A stretch of 36,258 bases of DNA, taken from the IMG/VR virus record IMGVR_UViG_3300020160_003070, positions 1 to 36,258 of that record. One strand, given 5' to 3'. Each line of letters opens with the position of its first letter. Within the stretch, counting starts at the first letter, position 1. This stretch comes from a virus. The notes under the pieces are model-generated. The model was not told the origin of the DNA, did not search any database, and worked only from the letters and a program-made list of their open reading frames with translations. Positions 13,940-20,838 of the stretch are shown piece by piece. The translations under genes and the position numbers were made by a program.

Positions 13940-14350
13940 TTAATAAATTCCAGTCCTAATCGCGTTAATCCAATATCCACGATCACCAGCTTCATTTTCC
14001 ACAAGCCAATCAATCATCTCTTCTTCAGTCGCAAACACTGGTGAAATGGGAGTGCCTTCAGTCACATGCTCATAAGCTTGATAATGTGTACGCTCTGATT
14101 TACCCCAATCTGGCATGTAGTCAATAGGATCGGGGCGTGGATTATCCCATTGGCTAAACTCATAAACTTTGTATTGACTAGGGATTGGAACCCAAGTTTT
14201 ATTTATGTAATCAAAATAAAGTCCTTTTTCCCAGTTAGCATTATGCTCATCCCATCGGGCTAATTTAGCCCTGAAATTGTCGTGTAATGGCTGATCCGAA
14301 TAACTCCAATGATCCCAATCAGGGGGGACTCTACGAACTTCACGACTCAT
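13940..14350 (-). CDS. Conserved phage-type protein of unknown function (MSREVRRVP...TEGTPISPVF)
   Basis: The 136-residue product begins MSREVRRVPPDWDHW and contains YMPDWGKSERTHYQAYEHVT followed by EGTPISPVF and a terminal EEEMIDWLVENEAGDRGYW. That combination recurs in a family of uncharacterised phage proteins. High tryptophan content suggests a small globular structural or adaptor protein. AAAGGAG lies ahead of the ATG. It is monocistronic, downstream of a complex inverted-repeat region. Confidence 0.65.
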   Translation of the reverse strand: MSREVRRVPPDWDHWSYSDQPLHDNFRAKLARWDEHNANWEKGLYFDYINKTWVPIPSQYKVYEFSQWDNPRPDPIDYMPDWGKSERTHYQAYEHVTEGTPISPVFATEEEMIDWLVENEAGDRGYWINAIRTGIY

Positions 14351-14435
14351 GGTTTACTCCTTTGTTACTTACGCCATCCATTGGAGTAGCGTCATACACA
14401 AATAGGCATTTTCGGGTTACCTTATTGCCATAATG

Positions 14436-14501
14436 AAATACTGGAATACTCGCTATTGCGATATTGCGAGAAATCCAGTATTTTTCGCAATATTGGATTT
14501 C
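14436..14501. repeat. Nested, mutually exclusive hairpins between two minus-strand genes
   Basis: AAATACTGGA (14436-14445) pairs with TCCAGTATTT (14474-14483), enclosing CTCGC (14449) with GCGAG (14466). GAAATCCA (14470-14477) alternatively pairs with TGGATTTC (14494-14501). The two foldings share bases, as in attenuators or intrinsic terminators with an antiterminator. It lies between the stop of the 14900 gene and the start of the 14350 gene. Confidence 0.7.
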
Positions 14502-14510
14502 TGTCATGGG

Positions 14511-14900
14511 TTAAGCAGCCTCTCTACGAGCGATCATCTTTTGCACCTTAACCAAAAACTTGTATTGCTCCTTTTGAGCGTCTTGCAAAGCAAGATCGGC
14601 GGCGCGTGGATTCGATACCGTGCAAAGGATGTTAGCCATCAAAGAGCCGATGCGATTGGCGATGTAGCTTGCGTCAAATAAATTAACGTCTGGATCAAAA
14701 CTGCTAGTAAACGAATCACAAAACGCTTGGTTATACTCCCAAATCATGCACTCATGCATAGAGCGAGAAGCGTGAACGAAGTCGCCTTTAGCGATCGCCG
14801 ATTGGCATTGATTCTTTTCGTATTCGTGGTTTTCTCTCAAATCTTGAAGCTTTAATACAATTGCTTCTGTGATTAGCGCGAGTTGTGCTGCTGTAGTCAT
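14511..14900 (-). CDS. Hypothetical helical protein with own regulated promoter
   Basis: The 129-residue product begins MTTAAQLALITEAIVLKLQD. The ATG at 14900 has AGGA seven bases ahead, so the longer frame from 14987, which would begin in the promoter, is rejected. It is largely helical with four cysteines. Function unknown. Control by the operator-bearing promoter at 14935-14963 suggests it is regulated with the divergent operon starting at 15074. Confidence 0.6.
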   Translation of the reverse strand: MTTAAQLALITEAIVLKLQDLRENHEYEKNQCQSAIAKGDFVHASRSMHECMIWEYNQAFCDSFTSSFDPDVNLFDASYIANRIGSLMANILCTVSNPRAADLALQDAQKEQYKFLVKVQKMIARREAA

Positions 14901-14934
14901 TGCTTTTTCCTGTGTTGTTTGCTTGTCTGTATAT

Positions 14935-14963
14935 ACATTACTACCCTTTTGAGGGATAGTCAA
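14935..14963 (-). promoter_or_regulatory. Promoter with palindromic operator in its spacer
   Basis: On the minus strand: TTGACT (14958-14963), 17-bp spacer, TAATGT (14935-14940). The spacer is itself an imperfect palindrome (14940-14960: CCCT, TTTG, AGGG flanked by ACTA and ATAGT), so a repressor dimer would sit between -35 and -10. The strand-specific 12-mer TCAAAAGGGTAG is nearly identical to the one in the 12805 promoter. Confidence 0.65.
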
Positions 14964-15015
14964 TACACAAATGATTAGTATTGTCACTGCTTCTCATCTA
15001 ATTATATAAGTAAAA

Positions 15016-15036
15016 AGTATCCTTTTAGGGGGTAGT
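15016..15036. promoter_or_regulatory. Second copy of the operator, ahead of the 15074 operon
   Basis: The 21-bp site has half-sites TATCC and GGGTAGT in the same order and spacing as the minus-strand reading of the 14940-14960 operator (15 of 21 identical). TATAGT at 15043-15048 just downstream may be the -10 box of the plus-strand operon. Together they form a divergent, jointly controlled switch. Confidence 0.5.
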
Positions 15037-15073
15037 AGATAGTATAGTGATTAGTAGTTAATGAAGCTATGGA

Positions 15074-15502
15074 ATGAGTTATTTTCAGATCGGTATTTAC
15101 CAAGGCAAGACAGAACTAAATATAGGTACTTTGTGGCGAAGTGCTTATCAGTTGGGCGCTAGCGGTATCTTTACCATCGGGAAAAGATACAAGCATCAAG
15201 CTAGTGACACGTACAAAACCGAAAGGCAGATCCCATTAATTAACTATCGTGACTTTGACCATTTTCTTGATAATCGTCCAGTTGGTTCTCAGCTAATTGG
15301 TGTTGAGATGGGCGGCGTTGCTTTGCGTGAATTTAAGCATCCAAAGACCGCAATCTATTTACTAGGTAGCGAAGATAACGGGTTACCTAACGAGGTTCGC
15401 GCCCAATGTCAGCACATTGTATCAATTGAGTCTGTTAACACCGCTTCCTATAATGTTGCCGTTGCAGGATCGTTGGTCATGTATTCAAGGATATTTATGT
15501 AA
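15074..15502 (+). CDS. SPOUT-family RNA 2'-O-methyltransferase (TrmH/SpoU-like)
   Basis: The 142-residue protein has the three SpoU motifs in order: NIGTLWRSAYQLGA (motif 1, residues 17-30, with the catalytic-type Asn and Arg), IYLLGSEDNGLP (motif 2, near 94-105) and SYNVAVAGSLVMYSR (motif 3, near 125-139). The family forms a trefoil-knot S-adenosylmethionine site and methylates ribose 2'-OH in tRNA or rRNA. Lacking any N-terminal substrate-binding extension, it resembles the minimal TrmL/TrmH type acting on tRNA. As the first gene of a mobile-element operon it may alter host or element tRNA, for example to escape anticodon cleavage; the target is unknown. Confidence 0.85.
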   Translation: MSYFQIGIYQGKTELNIGTLWRSAYQLGASGIFTIGKRYKHQASDTYKTERQIPLINYRDFDHFLDNRPVGSQLIGVEMGGVALREFKHPKTAIYLLGSEDNGLPNEVRAQCQHIVSIESVNTASYNVAVAGSLVMYSRIFM

Positions 15503-15503
15503 T

Positions 15504-15737
15504 ATGGAAATAATTAGAGAAACCACAAGAACTACAACCTTGATAGAGTTTGAAGGTGCGGCGTATGTCCGTAATGAAGATAACTCTAGTATTTGGTGGA
15601 ATAAAGAGTTGGATCAATATTCTTACCATTATTCTAAATCTACTGGTAAATGGTATGAGTTAAGCATCAATGGTGATCTTGAGTGCGAACTACCAGAATT
15701 AGAACGCAAATATCAAGAACTAAAATCATGCAACTAA
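15504..15737 (+). CDS. Hypothetical beta-rich protein
   Basis: The 77-residue product (MEIIRETTRTTTLIEFEGAA...) looks like a small beta sandwich with YVRNEDNSSIWWNKELDQYS and a helical end ELERKYQEL. The start at 15504 follows the methyltransferase stop by one base; the frame opening at 15417 lies inside the previous gene and is not used. Family unknown. Confidence 0.55.
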   Translation: MEIIRETTRTTTLIEFEGAAYVRNEDNSSIWWNKELDQYSYHYSKSTGKWYELSINGDLECELPELERKYQELKSCN

Positions 15738-15964
15738 ATCTCAAGCGCTTACGCAAAGCGCGATCGCTAACACAAAAAGAATTAGCTAAGCAGTGCGATG
15801 CTTGGCTAAAAGCTAATTTTGCTGAGCTAGAGGGATGCAATCTACGCAAGATCCAAAGGTTAGAGCAGGGTTACTATAAATTTCTAGAGTTTGATTTAAT
15901 TGATGCTTTTTGCAATGTACTGAACTGCAGTGCTGATGATTTACAGAAGATTAGGAGGCTTTAG
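15728..15964 (+). CDS. XRE/Cro-type helix-turn-helix regulator
   Basis: The 78-residue product begins MQLNLKRLRKARSLTQKELA, with the canonical Cro/C1 helix-turn-helix at residues 6-27 (RKARSLTQKELAKQC) and a partner helix ending IQRLEQG, then FCNVLNCSADDL. It is a likely ligand of the operators at 14940-14960 and 15016-15036, and so a candidate master repressor of the element. A 24-residue insertion between helices 2 and 4 (DAWLKANFAELEGCNLRK) is longer than usual. It overlaps the preceding gene. Confidence 0.75.
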   Translation: MQLNLKRLRKARSLTQKELAKQCDAWLKANFAELEGCNLRKIQRLEQGYYKFLEFDLIDAFCNVLNCSADDLQKIRRL

Positions 15965-15967
15965 AGC

Positions 15968-16108
15968 ATGAAATTCATGATGGCTTTTATGTTTGGATGG
16001 ATACTCAATATTTGGGGCTTTTTTGACACTACATCAAACATTCTTGCAGTAATATTTTGGGCTTTACTGATAACTGATTTATTGTTTTTGGAAGATAGCC
16101 ATGACTAA
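15968..16108 (+). CDS. 46-residue membrane protein
   Basis: The product MKFMMAFMFGWILNIWGFFD... has two hydrophobic helices (residues 3-18 and 24-42). AGGAGG stands nine bases before the ATG, and the 3' end overlaps the next gene. Function unknown; the size is holin-like but no supporting neighbour (endolysin) is visible. Confidence 0.55.
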   Translation: MKFMMAFMFGWILNIWGFFDTTSNILAVIFWALLITDLLFLEDSHD

Positions 16109-16466
16109 CACGATCTCAATCCGAAAGAAAGTCGCTGAGCTTTGCGGGTTTACTGGTGATTATCAAGAATTTGTTTTAGATGGACTCTGTGGAATTAACG
16201 ACAGATCAACCGTTAGAAACCCTCTTGATGGCAGTAAGCAATATATTCCAGTGCCAAAATATGACACATCCCTAGACGCAATCACTAGAGCTTTTGATGA
16301 TCATAGGTTGACTTATGTTTTGCAAAAAGGCGTAGCAGATAATGGTGATATTGGCTATTTTGCTTCTAATCCTAAAGGCGAAAAGTACTCTGATACAGCA
16401 GCTAAAGCCATGTGTTATCTATTTATTCACTGTATGGAGAATAATGATGGCTACAAGTCAGACTGA
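16101..16466 (+). CDS. Phage ABA-sandwich-like protein, copy 1
   Basis: The 121-residue product contains VPKYDTSLDAITRAFDDHRL, followed by a beta stretch and YSDTAAKAMCYLFIHCMEN. The segment order 'PxYxxSLDAIxxxF' plus a final 'AxALCxxxL' helix is that of the Bc1872-type phage ABA sandwich domain and recurs in the 19160 gene. These proteins are common in phage early operons; the function is unproven. ATG overlaps the preceding stop (ATGACTAA). Confidence 0.6.
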   Translation: MTNTISIRKKVAELCGFTGDYQEFVLDGLCGINDRSTVRNPLDGSKQYIPVPKYDTSLDAITRAFDDHRLTYVLQKGVADNGDIGYFASNPKGEKYSDTAAKAMCYLFIHCMENNDGYKSD

Positions 16467-16707
16467 AGTTAGTATAAACAATAGGTTGTACCTAGAAAAA
16501 GCCAATGAAGAAGTCAGCAAAATTGTCATTATTCCTGAATGGCAAAAGCTTTTGAGAAGTTTTGAATGTGAGCTTAGCGCTACCAAAAAATATTCTTTTG
16601 AAGAATTAAGAGCCATAGAAATGGCGATCGCCGCTAACCCATTGTTAAACAATGAAGATCGATTGGTACTTGTTCAAGAATTTATAAGTAAAAATAATCA
16701 TGAGTGA
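16444..16707 (+). CDS. Hypothetical helical protein
   Basis: The 87-residue product starts MMATSQTEVSINNRLYLEKA; GGAGA is placed close to the ATGATG at 16444-16449, so either methionine may be used. It is helical with EWQKLLRSFECELSATKKYS and a C-terminal RLVLVQEFISKNN. Family unknown. It overlaps both neighbours. Confidence 0.55.
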   Translation: MMATSQTEVSINNRLYLEKANEEVSKIVIIPEWQKLLRSFECELSATKKYSFEELRAIEMAIAANPLLNNEDRLVLVQEFISKNNHE

Positions 16708-16849
16708 CACAGAAAAACAGCCAGAAAAACAGCGTATCCCGATCGCCATTTCATCACAGCAGATGGAAGATCGGTATAGGGTAGAAGCTTCTCGCGCAAA
16801 AGCTCAGAAGATGGGTGCTAGTTCTAGGATTTTGAGGTTATTTGAGTAA
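16700..16849 (+). CDS. 49-residue basic hypothetical protein
   Basis: The product begins MSDTEKQPEKQRIPIAISSQ and ends SRAKAQKMGASSRILRLFE, a disordered head and a basic helix. It overlaps the preceding stop by eight bases. Function unknown. Confidence 0.5.
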   Translation: MSDTEKQPEKQRIPIAISSQQMEDRYRVEASRAKAQKMGASSRILRLFE

Positions 16850-16866
16850 ATTTACAGGGTAAAACA

Positions 16867-17070
16867 ATGTATAGATTTTTATATAGATTTTTAACTAACT
16901 TTCGATGGATTCGCAAATTAGCAGGAAAGAACTGGAAGCTTTTAGAATCTTTTTTGGCTAATCAAAAGCCTACTTGGTATAACTGGGATTTAGTGCAAAC
17001 AAATCCTTTGATGATGAAAATGATTGACACTGGATTGATTACTATTTTGGAAAGCGAGAGTTACGAATGA
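16867..17070 (+). CDS. Hypothetical small protein
   Basis: The 67-residue product (MYRFLYRFLTNFRWIRKLAG...) has a basic aromatic amphipathic N-terminus and a small helical remainder with KPTWYNWDLVQTNPLMMKMI. Its stop overlaps the ATG of the dCTP deaminase-like gene (ATGA). The amphipathic head could associate with membranes. No family recognised. Confidence 0.5.
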   Translation: MYRFLYRFLTNFRWIRKLAGKNWKLLESFLANQKPTWYNWDLVQTNPLMMKMIDTGLITILESESYE

Positions 17071-17597
17071 CGCTAGTTGATTGGGAGATCGAAAAGCTTT
17101 GCGAAGAAAAGGGCGTTATCGTGCCATTTGACAAAGCAATGCTTAACCCACAATCACTCGATGTGCGGATAGGCTACACGCTGAAAACTGAGAACAACTG
17201 GCTTAAGCGATGGTGGACAGGTCAAGAGTTTACTACTCACGACTTAACCAATTACTCAGAATCAAACCCGTTTTGGGTATCGCCACTAAGTTTTATTCTG
17301 ACTTGTACCTACGAGACTTTCAATATGCCGAGTAATTACTCAGCAGAGTTTAGACTTAAGTCAAGTAGAGGGCGATCAGGATGGGGGCACGTTTTGGCAG
17401 TATGGATTGATGGTGGGTTTAACAATTCAAAGCTGACCTTAGAGTTATTAAACCATCGTATTTGGGCTTGGCAACCTATCTATCCCATGATGCGAATCGG
17501 TCAAATTGTTTTTGCTGAGACGGCTTACCCAAGGCATGATTACTCAGAAACTGGAAGATACAACGGTGATTTAGACACACAGGAGAGTAAAGGATAA
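17067..17597 (+). CDS. dCTP deaminase / dUTPase-family protein
   Basis: The 176-residue protein follows the trimeric dCTP deaminase-dUTPase fold in order: NPQSLDVRIG (residues 28-37), a FILTCTYETFNMP strand near 75-87, LKSSRGRSGWG near 100-110, WIDGGFNNSKLTLELLNHR near 118-136, which holds the catalytic-type glutamate, and MMRIGQIVFAET near 145-156. The family converts dCTP to dUTP (with ammonia) or hydrolyses dUTP. The usual DPGF is IDGGF here, a change at a turn beside the active site; dCTP deaminases with signalling-style defense roles are also known. In this element it probably adjusts the nucleotide pool for replication, or acts on host signalling. Confidence 0.85.
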   Translation: MTLVDWEIEKLCEEKGVIVPFDKAMLNPQSLDVRIGYTLKTENNWLKRWWTGQEFTTHDLTNYSESNPFWVSPLSFILTCTYETFNMPSNYSAEFRLKSSRGRSGWGHVLAVWIDGGFNNSKLTLELLNHRIWAWQPIYPMMRIGQIVFAETAYPRHDYSETGRYNGDLDTQESKG

Positions 17598-17848
17598 TGG
17601 CAAAAACATTTGAAGACTGCAAGCCCAAAATAATAGAGCTAGTCGAGCTTATACGAAATAAGCAATCCGCAACCAGTCTGTTTTTAGCACTATATGAGAC
17701 TTTACCTAGAGGAGTTTGGTGTGAAGCAACAAGACAAGGAATTATGCAACCCCGCGAGTTTCAGGCTTGTATGTTGGTACTAAAGCAGTATAGGAAGTTG
17801 CAAGCCGAAACCGCATTAAAACTATGTATGGGAGAGAGTAAAGGATGA
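17597..17848 (+). CDS. Hypothetical helical protein
   Basis: The 83-residue product (MAKTFEDCKPKIIELVELIR...) is helical with RGVWCEATRQGIMQPREFQA and two cysteines. It begins at the stop of the dCTP deaminase-like gene (TAATG). Function unknown. Confidence 0.55.
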   Translation: MAKTFEDCKPKIIELVELIRNKQSATSLFLALYETLPRGVWCEATRQGIMQPREFQACMLVLKQYRKLQAETALKLCMGESKG

Positions 17849-18087
17849 GTAGATTATTTGCGGATACGACAGACAAAGAGCTAGAGGAAAACTTATCAAC
17901 TTTTGGCGGTTGTTTCGCTTTAACTTTTGTTTTTCTGATACCGATCGCGGGTTTTTTCTGGTTCGTATGGCAGCCATTAGGTAAGGGATTGCTATTTATT
18001 GCAGTGTTTACATGCGTTTGGACTGCGGCAGTAGTTCTAAGCACGCTTAGAGAAGCTGGATTAAGGAATAAGGAGCGTAAAGAATGA
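17845..18087 (+). CDS. Two-helix membrane protein
   Basis: The 80-residue product has hydrophobic helices at about residues 22-43 and 48-68 joined by a short WQPLGKG turn, with an acidic head (DTTDKELEENL) and basic tail RNKERKE, consistent with a hairpin membrane protein with both ends in the cytoplasm. Function unknown. Confidence 0.55.
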   Translation: MSRLFADTTDKELEENLSTFGGCFALTFVFLIPIAGFFWFVWQPLGKGLLFIAVFTCVWTAAVVLSTLREAGLRNKERKE

Positions 18088-18200
18088 TGATCGTCAAGAT
18101 TGAAGACATCCAAGCATGGCTAGCTCAAAAAGCTCTTTGGGATAGCCAGAACATTGAAAGCATTGAGTTCACGTTTCACAGGTTAACTGAGGTTAAATAA
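18084..18200 (+). CDS. 38-residue hypothetical peptide
   Basis: The product MMIVKIEDIQAWLAQKALWD... is an amphipathic helix followed by a strand IEFTFHRL. It starts at the end of the preceding gene (ATGATG overlap) and its stop overlaps the next ATG (TAATG). A second ATG at 18087 is possible. Confidence 0.45.
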   Translation: MMIVKIEDIQAWLAQKALWDSQNIESIEFTFHRLTEVK

Positions 18201-18442
18201 TGAGTTGGACGTATCGAATCTCAAAGCAAACCCTTGAAAATGGCGATGAGTTGTTTGCTATCCGCGAGTTTTACCCAAATAGTAAGGGCAAATTAACCAG
18301 TTGGAGCCACGAAGAAGTAACACCTGTTGGCACAACACTGGAAGATCTAAAAGGCGAGTTAGCACTGATAATGCAGTGCTTGGACAAGGAAGTAATTGAT
18401 ATTGGTGGTGAAGACAATGAAAAAATGGTACGCGATGTTTGA
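18200..18442 (+). CDS. Conserved small protein of phage type (MSWTYRI...LDKEVID)
   Basis: The 80-residue product has three strands then a helix: SWTYRISKQTLENGDELFAI, REFYPNSKGKLTSWSHEEVT, and TTLEDLKGELALIMQCLDK. This 'nYRVi... YgIhEVYyd.dGk...wte.p..p.geTleELr.dL..m..AldkpvLd' plan is a widespread uncharacterised family. Overlaps the next gene by 26 bases. Confidence 0.6.
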   Translation: MSWTYRISKQTLENGDELFAIREFYPNSKGKLTSWSHEEVTPVGTTLEDLKGELALIMQCLDKEVIDIGGEDNEKMVRDV

Positions 18443-19163
18443 AGACCGAGGCTTAAACTGCATTGCTTATGGCGGATTTGACACTGAAGACGAAGCGAAA
18501 GCTATGTTTGGTGGAAGGGTTAGCTATGCAATGCTTATCCCAGACGATAGATTGGTTGTTTATCCAGATTATCGCACCGCAAAGTCCTGTATAGGAATAG
18601 GACTTTGCGGTGCACATGGCACGGGCAAAACCACACTAGCAAACGCCTTATCGCAAAAGCTAGGGATTCCATATATCCCTATTGATGCGAGCAGTGTGTT
18701 TTTGGAGCATGGTTTCCACCCGTCCGACAAATTGGATATCCGCACTAGGTTGTTTTTGCAACAAAAGATTTTGGCTAAAGCTGAAGACATCTGGTTTGAA
18801 GTTGACGAACCTAGCTTTATCTGCGATCGCACACCGTTGGACATGGCTGCTTACTTGCTCGCTGATGTTGGCAATGGTGAGTTAGATAAGCATACACAGT
18901 CTGAGGTTATGGACTATTTGCAAAATTGCTTTAATGTCACGATTCGATATTTTGACAAGATTGTACTAATTCCCCCTGCAATCCCTTTTGTCGAGCGTGA
19001 GTACAAAGCAGCGATTAATCAACCGTTAATACTCAAGTTGCATACTCAGCTTTTGGGGATACTCAATTATTTGGATTTGCCTTATAAGGAGTTGCCAAAA
19101 GACTGCTTAGATTTGGGCGATCGCGTGAAATTTGTAGAAAATTATTTGGAGGAACAAAAATGA
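18417..19163 (+). CDS. P-loop nucleoside/nucleotide kinase-like ATPase (AAA_28/NadR-like)
   Basis: The 248-residue protein has a 55-residue head of unknown fold, then a typical P-loop kinase: Walker A GLCGAHGTGKTTLANAL near 64-80, SDKLDIRTRLFLQQKILAKA, a DRTPLDMAAYLLAD segment near 136-149 (the DRxPxD position of NadR/Ttd14-like kinases), and a C-terminal helical lid. It probably phosphorylates a nucleotide, nicotinamide riboside or related small molecule. The nearest theme is nucleotide supply together with the dCTP deaminase-like gene; NAD metabolism is an alternative. Start at 18417 follows GGTGGTGAAG. Confidence 0.7.
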   Translation: MKKWYAMFEDRGLNCIAYGGFDTEDEAKAMFGGRVSYAMLIPDDRLVVYPDYRTAKSCIGIGLCGAHGTGKTTLANALSQKLGIPYIPIDASSVFLEHGFHPSDKLDIRTRLFLQQKILAKAEDIWFEVDEPSFICDRTPLDMAAYLLADVGNGELDKHTQSEVMDYLQNCFNVTIRYFDKIVLIPPAIPFVEREYKAAINQPLILKLHTQLLGILNYLDLPYKELPKDCLDLGDRVKFVENYLEEQK

Positions 19164-19570
19164 CTGACGAAGAAATTAACCTCGCAGTTGCAGCGATCGC
19201 AGGATGGACTGAGATCGAAAACTGGAATACCAGCGCAACCAATAAAACCTATATCGGCACTAACGCCGCACATCCAGAGCTAGGCAAGTTTATTCCTAAA
19301 TATACTGAGAGCTTGGATACGATTGTTAAAGTATTTAAATCATTGAGGATTTGCTATCGCCTTGTTTATCTTCCTGCTATGCACAAAACCGATGCGTCTT
19401 GCCGCGCTACAAACTTAGTTAGCACCGTGGATCATTGTAGTGATAATGAAGCCCTCGCACTCTGCAAGCTCCTACTAGCCATCAACCCCGATCCGATCAA
19501 GCCTAACGTCGCGATTATTGATGATGATGGGGATGTTGAGCCGCCTGTATTTGAGGCTGAGTTTGTGTGA
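19160..19570 (+). CDS. Phage ABA-sandwich-like protein, copy 2
   Basis: The 136-residue product contains IAGWTEIENW, FIPKYTESLDTIVKVFKSL and NEALALCKLLLAIN, the same architecture as the 16101 protein: a 'GW' head, 'IPxYxxSLDxIxxxF' and a terminal ALCxxLLA helix. The tail after residue 115 is acidic and disordered. It is overlapped at both ends in the operon. Function unknown; paralogue of the earlier gene. Confidence 0.65.
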   Translation: MTDEEINLAVAAIAGWTEIENWNTSATNKTYIGTNAAHPELGKFIPKYTESLDTIVKVFKSLRICYRLVYLPAMHKTDASCRATNLVSTVDHCSDNEALALCKLLLAINPDPIKPNVAIIDDDGDVEPPVFEAEFV

Positions 19571-19923
19571 TGAAACTAGACACCGAAAGAGCTTTACACG
19601 TACTAGAAAATAATATCCGCGATCGCAGATGCGGCAAAACTACGATCGCTCTTAGCAATATCTGTAACCATTTATTGCTAGGTAATGATGAGATCTTTTG
19701 CAGGATTAAAACCTATCGACAATTCCATTACATTTTGCCAATGCTAGTCGAGATGGTTAGAGATAACTATCAAGCCGATGGGTTGCAAATCCTTAGTGCA
19801 AAAAAATATGAAGTCAGGACTACTTTAGGTACTATCAGTTTTTTTATTGGTTCTATGGAAGATTACGAGAATAACTGGCTACGAGGTCGAGAAGGTTTAA
19901 TCGTGGATTTGGTTGACTATTAA
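19570..19923 (+). CDS. Short protein with degenerate P-loop
   Basis: The 117-residue product starts MKLDTERALHVLENNIRDRR and continues CGKTTIALSNICNHLLLGND. RRCGKTT resembles a stripped Walker A (no GxxG ahead), followed by strands and a possible Walker B LIVDLVDY at the very end, where the protein stops. It looks like a minimal or truncated terminase-like or RecA-like NTPase core. Start ATG at 19570 overlaps the previous stop. Confidence 0.5.
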   Translation: MKLDTERALHVLENNIRDRRCGKTTIALSNICNHLLLGNDEIFCRIKTYRQFHYILPMLVEMVRDNYQADGLQILSAKKYEVRTTLGTISFFIGSMEDYENNWLRGREGLIVDLVDY

Positions 19924-20276
19924 TGCAGCATACCAACTTCCAGTTTGAACGAGCCAAGCTCATCGGCTTCTTTGATGCCCATCGCGGCTCTTACTCTCTA
20001 CGCTATATCGAAATATGCACGCAAATCAATACGAGCGCATTGCGCTTACTCCTCAACCAAAGTCCGATCGCATACGGTAATCGTCGATTGCATATTGAGT
20101 GCGTTGAGGGTAATTACCGCGCTATCCCTAAGCTACGTAAGGCGACACCAAAGGAGATGCGGGCGCGTGAATTAAGCAGACTACGTAACAAAGCTTTCGA
20201 TCATGCTAGGGCGCGTGGTGTGCCTGTTGGTAAAGCAAAGTTGGCGGCGTGGAATGCGGTTTGTGATCTAGAATAA
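19923..20276 (+). CDS. Basic hypothetical protein, possible nucleic-acid binder
   Basis: The 117-residue product has RYIEICTQINTSALRLLLNQ, a helix-turn-helix-like stretch near residues 25-47, then a very basic region (AIPKLRKATPKEMRARELSR, RARGVPVGKAKLAA). Its role is unknown. It precedes the CRISPR-like cassette by 28 bp and could belong to it or be its regulator; this is inference. Confidence 0.5.
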   Translation: MQHTNFQFERAKLIGFFDAHRGSYSLRYIEICTQINTSALRLLLNQSPIAYGNRRLHIECVEGNYRAIPKLRKATPKEMRARELSRLRNKAFDHARARGVPVGKAKLAAWNAVCDLE

Positions 20277-20304
20277 AAATACCGTAGATGTACGAGAAAT
20301 ATTT

Positions 20305-20838
20305 ATGTATGGAATAGAAACGGAAGACAGGGTTACAGCTTTAGCCAGTGCGCTTAGTTACTGGGTTTTTCGCTGTAGAGACAAAGGCAAAAGCCCTGCC
20401 ATGGGCTTAAAAACATGGGAATATTTTCAAAGCAGTATCCAAAATGCTGCTATTCCCTCTCGCAATATCGACGACTACATTGAGAATTTAGCCAAGAAGC
20501 TAATTGTTGCACACCTCAACCCAAAAGAATGGACTCGCATAATCGCGCCAAAACAAGTGGTTTTACGGGCTACCGTGAATGATGATGGCAGTATGGGAGA
20601 CATTCAGCAAATTGATAGCGATCAAAATATTGATCTTTGGTGGTTGGGATGGAACGACATTTTAGCCAAATTGAAATATACGCATGGGATAAGTGATCGC
20701 CATATTCTGAATATGTGCAAATCCAAACCTCACGTGATTACCACTTTTTGTCGCGTTCGCTTTGAATGCGATCGCGCTTTAAATATTCCAGAAGAAACAG
20801 AAAATACTCTAGATGTAGAGGCTACTATCAATGCTTAA
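20305..20838 (+). CDS. Unassigned subunit at the head of the type IV-like cassette (Cas11-like or Csf1-like candidate)
   Basis: The 177-residue product is mainly helical in its first 75 residues (EDRVTALASALSYWVFRCRD...), then has a beta hairpin (VVLRATVNDDGSMGDIQQID), an aromatic WWLGWNDILAKLKYTHG helix and a C-terminal stretch with two cysteines. Type IV loci place csf1 (large-subunit-like) or a small cas11 gene beside csf2, and this gene overlaps the csf2-like gene by eight bases, so it is probably a component of the same complex. The size suits a small subunit; no signature motif proves it. It lacks the CxxC zinc finger of classical Csf1. Confidence 0.5.
   Translation: MYGIETEDRVTALASALSYWVFRCRDKGKSPAMGLKTWEYFQSSIQNAAIPSRNIDDYIENLAKKLIVAHLNPKEWTRIIAPKQVVLRATVNDDGSMGDIQQIDSDQNIDLWWLGWNDILAKLKYTHGISDRHILNMCKSKPHVITTFCRVRFECDRALNIPEETENTLDVEATINA

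Noticed and set aside
14900-14987. Longer start for the 14511-14900 gene
   Set aside because: The extension would cover the promoter and operator, and the inner ATG has a good ribosome binding site.
15968-16108. Holin call for the two-helix protein
   Set aside because: Size and topology fit, but there is no endolysin or spanin nearby and many similar small membrane proteins occur in the window.
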